Positions 44,601 through 47,500 of a stretch of 47,500 nucleotides of DNA are shown piece after piece. The translations under genes and the position numbers were made by a program. The first letter of the stretch is position 1. Each line of letters begins with the position of its first letter. The notes under the pieces are model-generated. The model was not told the origin of the DNA. It did no database searches and worked only from the letters and a program-made list of their open reading frames with translations. The stretch is from Symbiodinium natans (Eukaryota > Sar > Dinophyceae > Suessiales > Symbiodiniaceae): assembly GCA_905221605.1 (NCBI GenBank), contig CAJNDS010002201.1:1-47500 (forward strand), given 5' to 3'.

Positions 44601-47500
44601 CAATGGGAAGGCACCGACATGGCCCGGCCTCTTTTTCTGCCATCTCATCATTGAACTTCTCTCTTGCTTTGCGGATCTCTTCTTCGGCATCCACCTGCCA
44701 CAAAAGGCTCACGCAAAAACTTCACGTAGATGCTGCAGCACGCGTTCCAAAAGCTTCGCTCTCTGAGAGCAGGACCCCATTCTTGCGAGACAGCTCAGCC
44801 ATAGCGTAGTGCCAGTCAATCACGCCCTTATCATCAAAGCCGCCGGTTGCCGCAGCAGACACCTTCTTGGCCTTTTTCCCTTTTGGGTCCACGAACCTTC
44901 GAAACTGTCAAATCGAAATCCGAGGCTAATCTCGGGTAGGCTGCGCAACGCTCAAGCGACAGAGCACAGGAGCGGGCCCGCCTAAATACGAAGTCACTGC
45001 CGAAAATGACGCGGGCACCGTGCTCCAATCGCACCTTCGCGACTGCACATACCCAGCATTGAGAAATCGCTGGCTGCGGCAAGTCACAAGCCACAGTACA
45101 CGGCTTCGCAGAATCTGCTGCTTGCTTCTCACAGCGCAGGGGTACAAATCTGATCAGGCTTAAGAAATTTCATGCCCTGGCACACTACCCGCGCCGAATT
45201 CGACCGCTTGGCCATTGACCTGACTATGCCGTAGTAGCTGAACATTCTCAAGGAATGGACTGGACCATTTCAAGCAACTCTTGCCGTTAATGCATGCCAA
45301 GCTGGCCCAAAGGACTGCATCATCAGCGGCGGATCTGATCGTAACTCCTTACAGCCGAGGCTCCAAAGCGGCTTAACGACACAAGCTTGCAGCCAGCGCT
45401 GCTGCAAAGCTTTGATGTTGTCAATCATGAGCACAAGGAAACTCTCAGCATCGGTCCCGTGGATTGTAGAGACTCAAGAACAGCATGCACTGGGCGTATG
45501 CTGTCGCCATCCAACTTGATGCACACTTCCTGCCAGTCTGCCGAAGCACAAGCCGCGGAAAGAATGTGGGCTAGTCGGCAAAACGAAGAAAGTTGTTATG
45601 GCTGAGACCGCTAGGCCGAGGTGGTTGCTGCTGATTTGTTGTTGCCGCTTGCAATAGGCACTGCAGCATATCCTCATCATCATCTTCATATTTCTTGACC
45701 TTCGTGGTGCCTTCTGGGATGAGGTAGATTAAGCCATCATCATGCGCATCTTCACCTTAGTCACAAGCTGCACGCACGGGAAAGGCACGTCCCAAACGAC
45801 CTGGTGAAACCGGCTGACAGAGTTGGCCAAGCTATACCCAAGTGACACAGGTTGACGAAATGGCAAATGTCTTTACCACCAAATCCACCGCCTTTCGTAA
45901 TCATTGCCATCATATCCTGCATGCTCACCTTGGCGAGTGAGCTGGGAATGCAGAAGGCTCGTCTGCAGCCTTAATTACCAACCGAAACTTATGACTGTGC
46001 ATCTGCTTGTGCCCGACGGCGGAAACCCGTGTGCAAGCATGTGGATGATCTGTGGATGCTAGTAAGTTCTGCACGCCCATGTCCTCGAAGGACTTCTTCA
46101 ACACCCTGGCCAGGCAAACCAGTTGCATCAGTGTGTCACTCGTGTAGACATGTGTAGACTCTACATGGGCATGGCCTGACACACCCTGGATATCACCTAA
46201 AGCCGTTTGCACACTTCGTCGAGTCTAGCGCATTTCGAGCACCTCTCGGACTCGTCTGCTTTTTGGAGCTTGTCTTCCCAGGATTGCATCTCGGATCCTG
46301 GGGTGAGCTTGATGACTGGCAAGTGCACAAGGTTGGGATGTGCTGGCAAGGTACGAATGATGGCAGCGATTGCTTCCTGCTTCTCCATGAGATCTTCCTG
46401 CTAACAGAAAGGAACATCGTAGGCAAACTGTCTTGAGACATGTTTTGACCAATGGTATCATCCTACGCCGTCGCCTGCGCGTCAAAGCAACTGCATACTC
46501 AGGCGTGTACATGCTACCTGGCTACCAGGTCTTCATTGCTACCTGGTAAGTTCATCTCAGAGGCCCCATCTGATAGCCCATGATAGCCTATAAGGGGGGT
46601 TATGAGGGTTTAGGATTCTTTTGCCACCGGGCTTTGGGTGTAGAGTTTTTTTTTGACACCTGCCTAGCAGCCTCGCAGCCACACCGCAGGGATGCAAAGT
46701 GTCTGGGTTTAGGGTTTAGGGATTGGGGTTTAGGGTTAGGGGCTAGGGTTTAGGGTTTAGGGTTTAGGGTTTAGGGAGTAGGGTTTAGGGTTTAGGGTTT
46801 AGGGAGTAGGGTTTAGGGTTTAGGGTTTCGGGTTTAGGGTCTATGGGGCCTTGGAGCTGCCCATCTGTTCGGTGAGTCGCCGGGCTTCGCTCTGCGCAGC
46901 ATCACGCTCAGCTGCGATGGCCTCAAATTCCCATGGAAGGACATGGAAGGGGCGGGGGGGTGGGGGGGGTTGAGGGTTTTGGTTTAGGGTTCAGGGTTCA
47001 GGGTTCAGGGTTTACGGCTTAAAATGGGGAGGAGTCTCAACACAACTTTCAAACTAAACACCGGAGCAAAGCGAGCAAGAAAGCCCAGAGCACGTTTGGC
47101 CTGGACGTGTTCCATCTTTTCCTGCAAGGCATCTTCGGCAGCAGCCTTTGCCTGCGAGGAGAGCGAGTTTGGTCCAATTGAACACTGTTAGCGCGTTTGC
47201 GAAGGTAAAAGACCCCCAGACATGGGGGGTTTACGAAAATAAGGGGCGCAAAAAATAGACCCCCTAATAGTAGGATCTCTTATAATAAGCACTCGAAAAA
47301 GGTACACCCTAATTTTGGAAACCCCCATGGCCCATATCCCAAGACAGCGGCTGCGACCTGCCAAGAGACCCAGCCTCATCGGCAGCCTGCTGCGCCTTCT
47401 GCAATGCATCCACGCTTTCAGCTTCGAGCCGCTTCACCTGACACCAACCCACGCTGTACACCACTTCATGTTGTTCTCCTTTGTCCATTTGCAACCTGTC
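41659..47500 (-). CDS. Kinesin-3-like protein, N terminus (motor) beyond the window
   Basis: Phase-consistent coiled-coil exons lie at 47437-47375 (VKRLEAESVDALQKAQQAAD), 47151-47101 (AKAAAEDALQEKMEHVQ) and 46921-46850 (AIAAERDAAQSEARRLTEQM); their donors are GC. Then 46397-46197 includes AHPNLVHLPV, and about 46196-45945 includes GDIQGVSGHAHVESTHVY, resembling an FHA first half. 45042-44982 plus 44896 onward join through an 85-nt GC-AG intron to VRLEHGARVIFGSDFVFRF, the FHA second half. Next come GVIDWHYAMAELSRKNG and the coils 44694-44629 (VDAEEEIRKAREKFNDEMAE), 44557-44505 (AKLAEEQKMLEDRHRSW) and 43522 onward (LRARQVLGYSLQTWAAEIRK). KIF1-type kinesins have the order FHA with FRF, then (V/I)DWxxAxxEL, then coiled coil. 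Later exons: 42590-42487, 42040-41827 and 41727-41659 (TAIFWDDFEQLGGSY, stop). It would act in microtubule transport. Two segments at 45390-45720 do not fit. The assignment rests on remembered family motifs. Confidence 0.5.
42914..42934 (+). repeat. (AC)n tract in an intron
   Basis: A short AC dinucleotide run (GT on the transcript strand) about 60 bp inside an intron whose donor follows the helix AELQPRLVE. Confidence 0.75.
43781..44034. mobile_element. Inverted-repeat (fold-back) element with CAGTCAACACTA sub-repeats
   Basis: The left arm (43781-43849) consists of tandem CAGTCAACACT(A) words preceded by TGCAAAATGG. The right arm (43966-44034) is its near reverse complement, ending TCATTTTGCA. 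The roughly 115-bp centre holds an 11-bp hairpin CAAAATGCTGG-TTTTT-CCAGCATTTTG (43938-43964). About 80 bp of the centre (from GGAAAATACA) is duplicated with changes at 44053-44135. The element lies entirely inside the 982-nt intron 44504-43523 of the kinesin-like gene. No transposase; MITE-like or introner-like by structure only. Confidence 0.6.
44229..44471. mobile_element. Second inverted-repeat element, 30-bp terminal arms
   Basis: The terminal arms 44229-44258 and 44442-44471 match at 28 of 30 positions as reverse complements, starting CCCTTCGGTGGATGGACGAA on the left. Nested inner arms pair CCCCCTGCTTAACATTGG (44305-44322) with CCAATGTTAAAAAGGGGG (44391-44408). A third copy of the arm core GGTGCAAGATTTCGACC sits in the centre (44341-44357). 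It lies in the same intron as the first element. No coding capacity and no clear target-site duplication. Confidence 0.65.
45048..45944 (-). other. Unresolved segment between the two FHA half-exons
   Basis: It contains coding-looking minus-strand stretches: 45700-45590 reads EGTTKVKKYEDDDEDMLQCL, and 45560-45430 reads ADWQEVCIKLDGDSIRPVHA. Neither is typical of kinesin-3. They may be lineage-specific insertions in the domain, exons of a different gene, or evidence that the two flanking halves do not belong together. Confidence 0.3.
46690..46845 (+). repeat. TTTAGGG-type array inside an intron
   Basis: About 18 heptamers, mostly TTTAGGG with recurring interruptions GGGAGTAGGG. On the transcript (minus) strand it reads CCCTAAA, between the exon ending 46850 and the next exon at 46397. 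Confidence 0.85.
46965..47020 (+). repeat. TTTAGGG/TTCAGGG array inside an intron
   Basis: A G-rich lead-in GGGGCGGGGGGGTGGGGGGG is followed by TTTAGGG and three TTCAGGG heptamers. It lies between exons 47151-47101 and 46921-46850, so it is intronic if that gene model holds. Confidence 0.8.

Noticed and set aside
45869-45892. Xanthine-dehydrogenase-like motif GGGFGGKD on the minus strand
   Set aside because: It is a short glycine-rich match only. Upstream and downstream residues do not follow that family and the frame cannot be joined cleanly.

Overview
The window looks like nuclear DNA of a dinoflagellate, most likely a Symbiodiniaceae-type alga (inference). Reasons: every gene I can recognise is broken into short exons. 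Many splice sites that can be checked by reading frame are GC-AG as well as GT-AG, usually in an AG|G context. All recognisable genes lie on the minus strand, head to tail. TTTAGGG-type repeats are scattered internally. Genes are sparse among long simple-sequence and satellite arrays. The protein types (TIR-like membrane protein, ankyrin-repeat protein, GT8 glycosyltransferase, kinesin-3-like motor) suit a protist. No bacterial operons, rRNA, tRNA or CRISPR were seen.

Layout. 0.45-2.1 kb: TIR-like multi-pass membrane protein gene. 2.5-3.5 kb: stack of poly-C, TTTAGGG repeats, poly-G and two different octamer arrays. 3.5-4.35 kb: AT-rich island. 5.1-6.75 kb: GC-rich 41-bp satellite flanked on both sides by AT-rich 10-bp arrays. 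6.75-12.4 kb: mostly unassigned, with GT-rich microsatellites and one or two possible orphan exons. 12.4-17.66 kb: a long ankyrin-repeat gene ending in an RNA-recognition motif, the best-resolved gene structure here. 17.7-21.6 kb: little recognisable. 21.63-30.99 kb: a 9.4-kb satellite of a 53-bp unit with hairpin-forming potential, internal segmental duplications and one inverted block. 31-35.3 kb: weakly supported helical and proline-rich exons plus a 0.55-kb trinucleotide array. 35.95-37.6 kb: GT8 glycosyltransferase gene. 37.85-41.58 kb: exons of one or more helical proteins, beginning with an EF-hand-like N terminus. 41.66-47.5 kb: kinesin-3-like gene (coiled coil, FHA half-domains, coiled coil) whose motor domain would lie beyond the right edge.

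The genes do not form a functional pathway. What ties the window together is architecture: one coding strand, GC-AG introns, and introns filled with microsatellites, TTTAGGG-type repeats or inverted-repeat elements. Exon joins were worked out by hand from frame, phase and splice dinucleotides. Joins called phase-consistent are the more reliable ones; everything else about exon order is inference.
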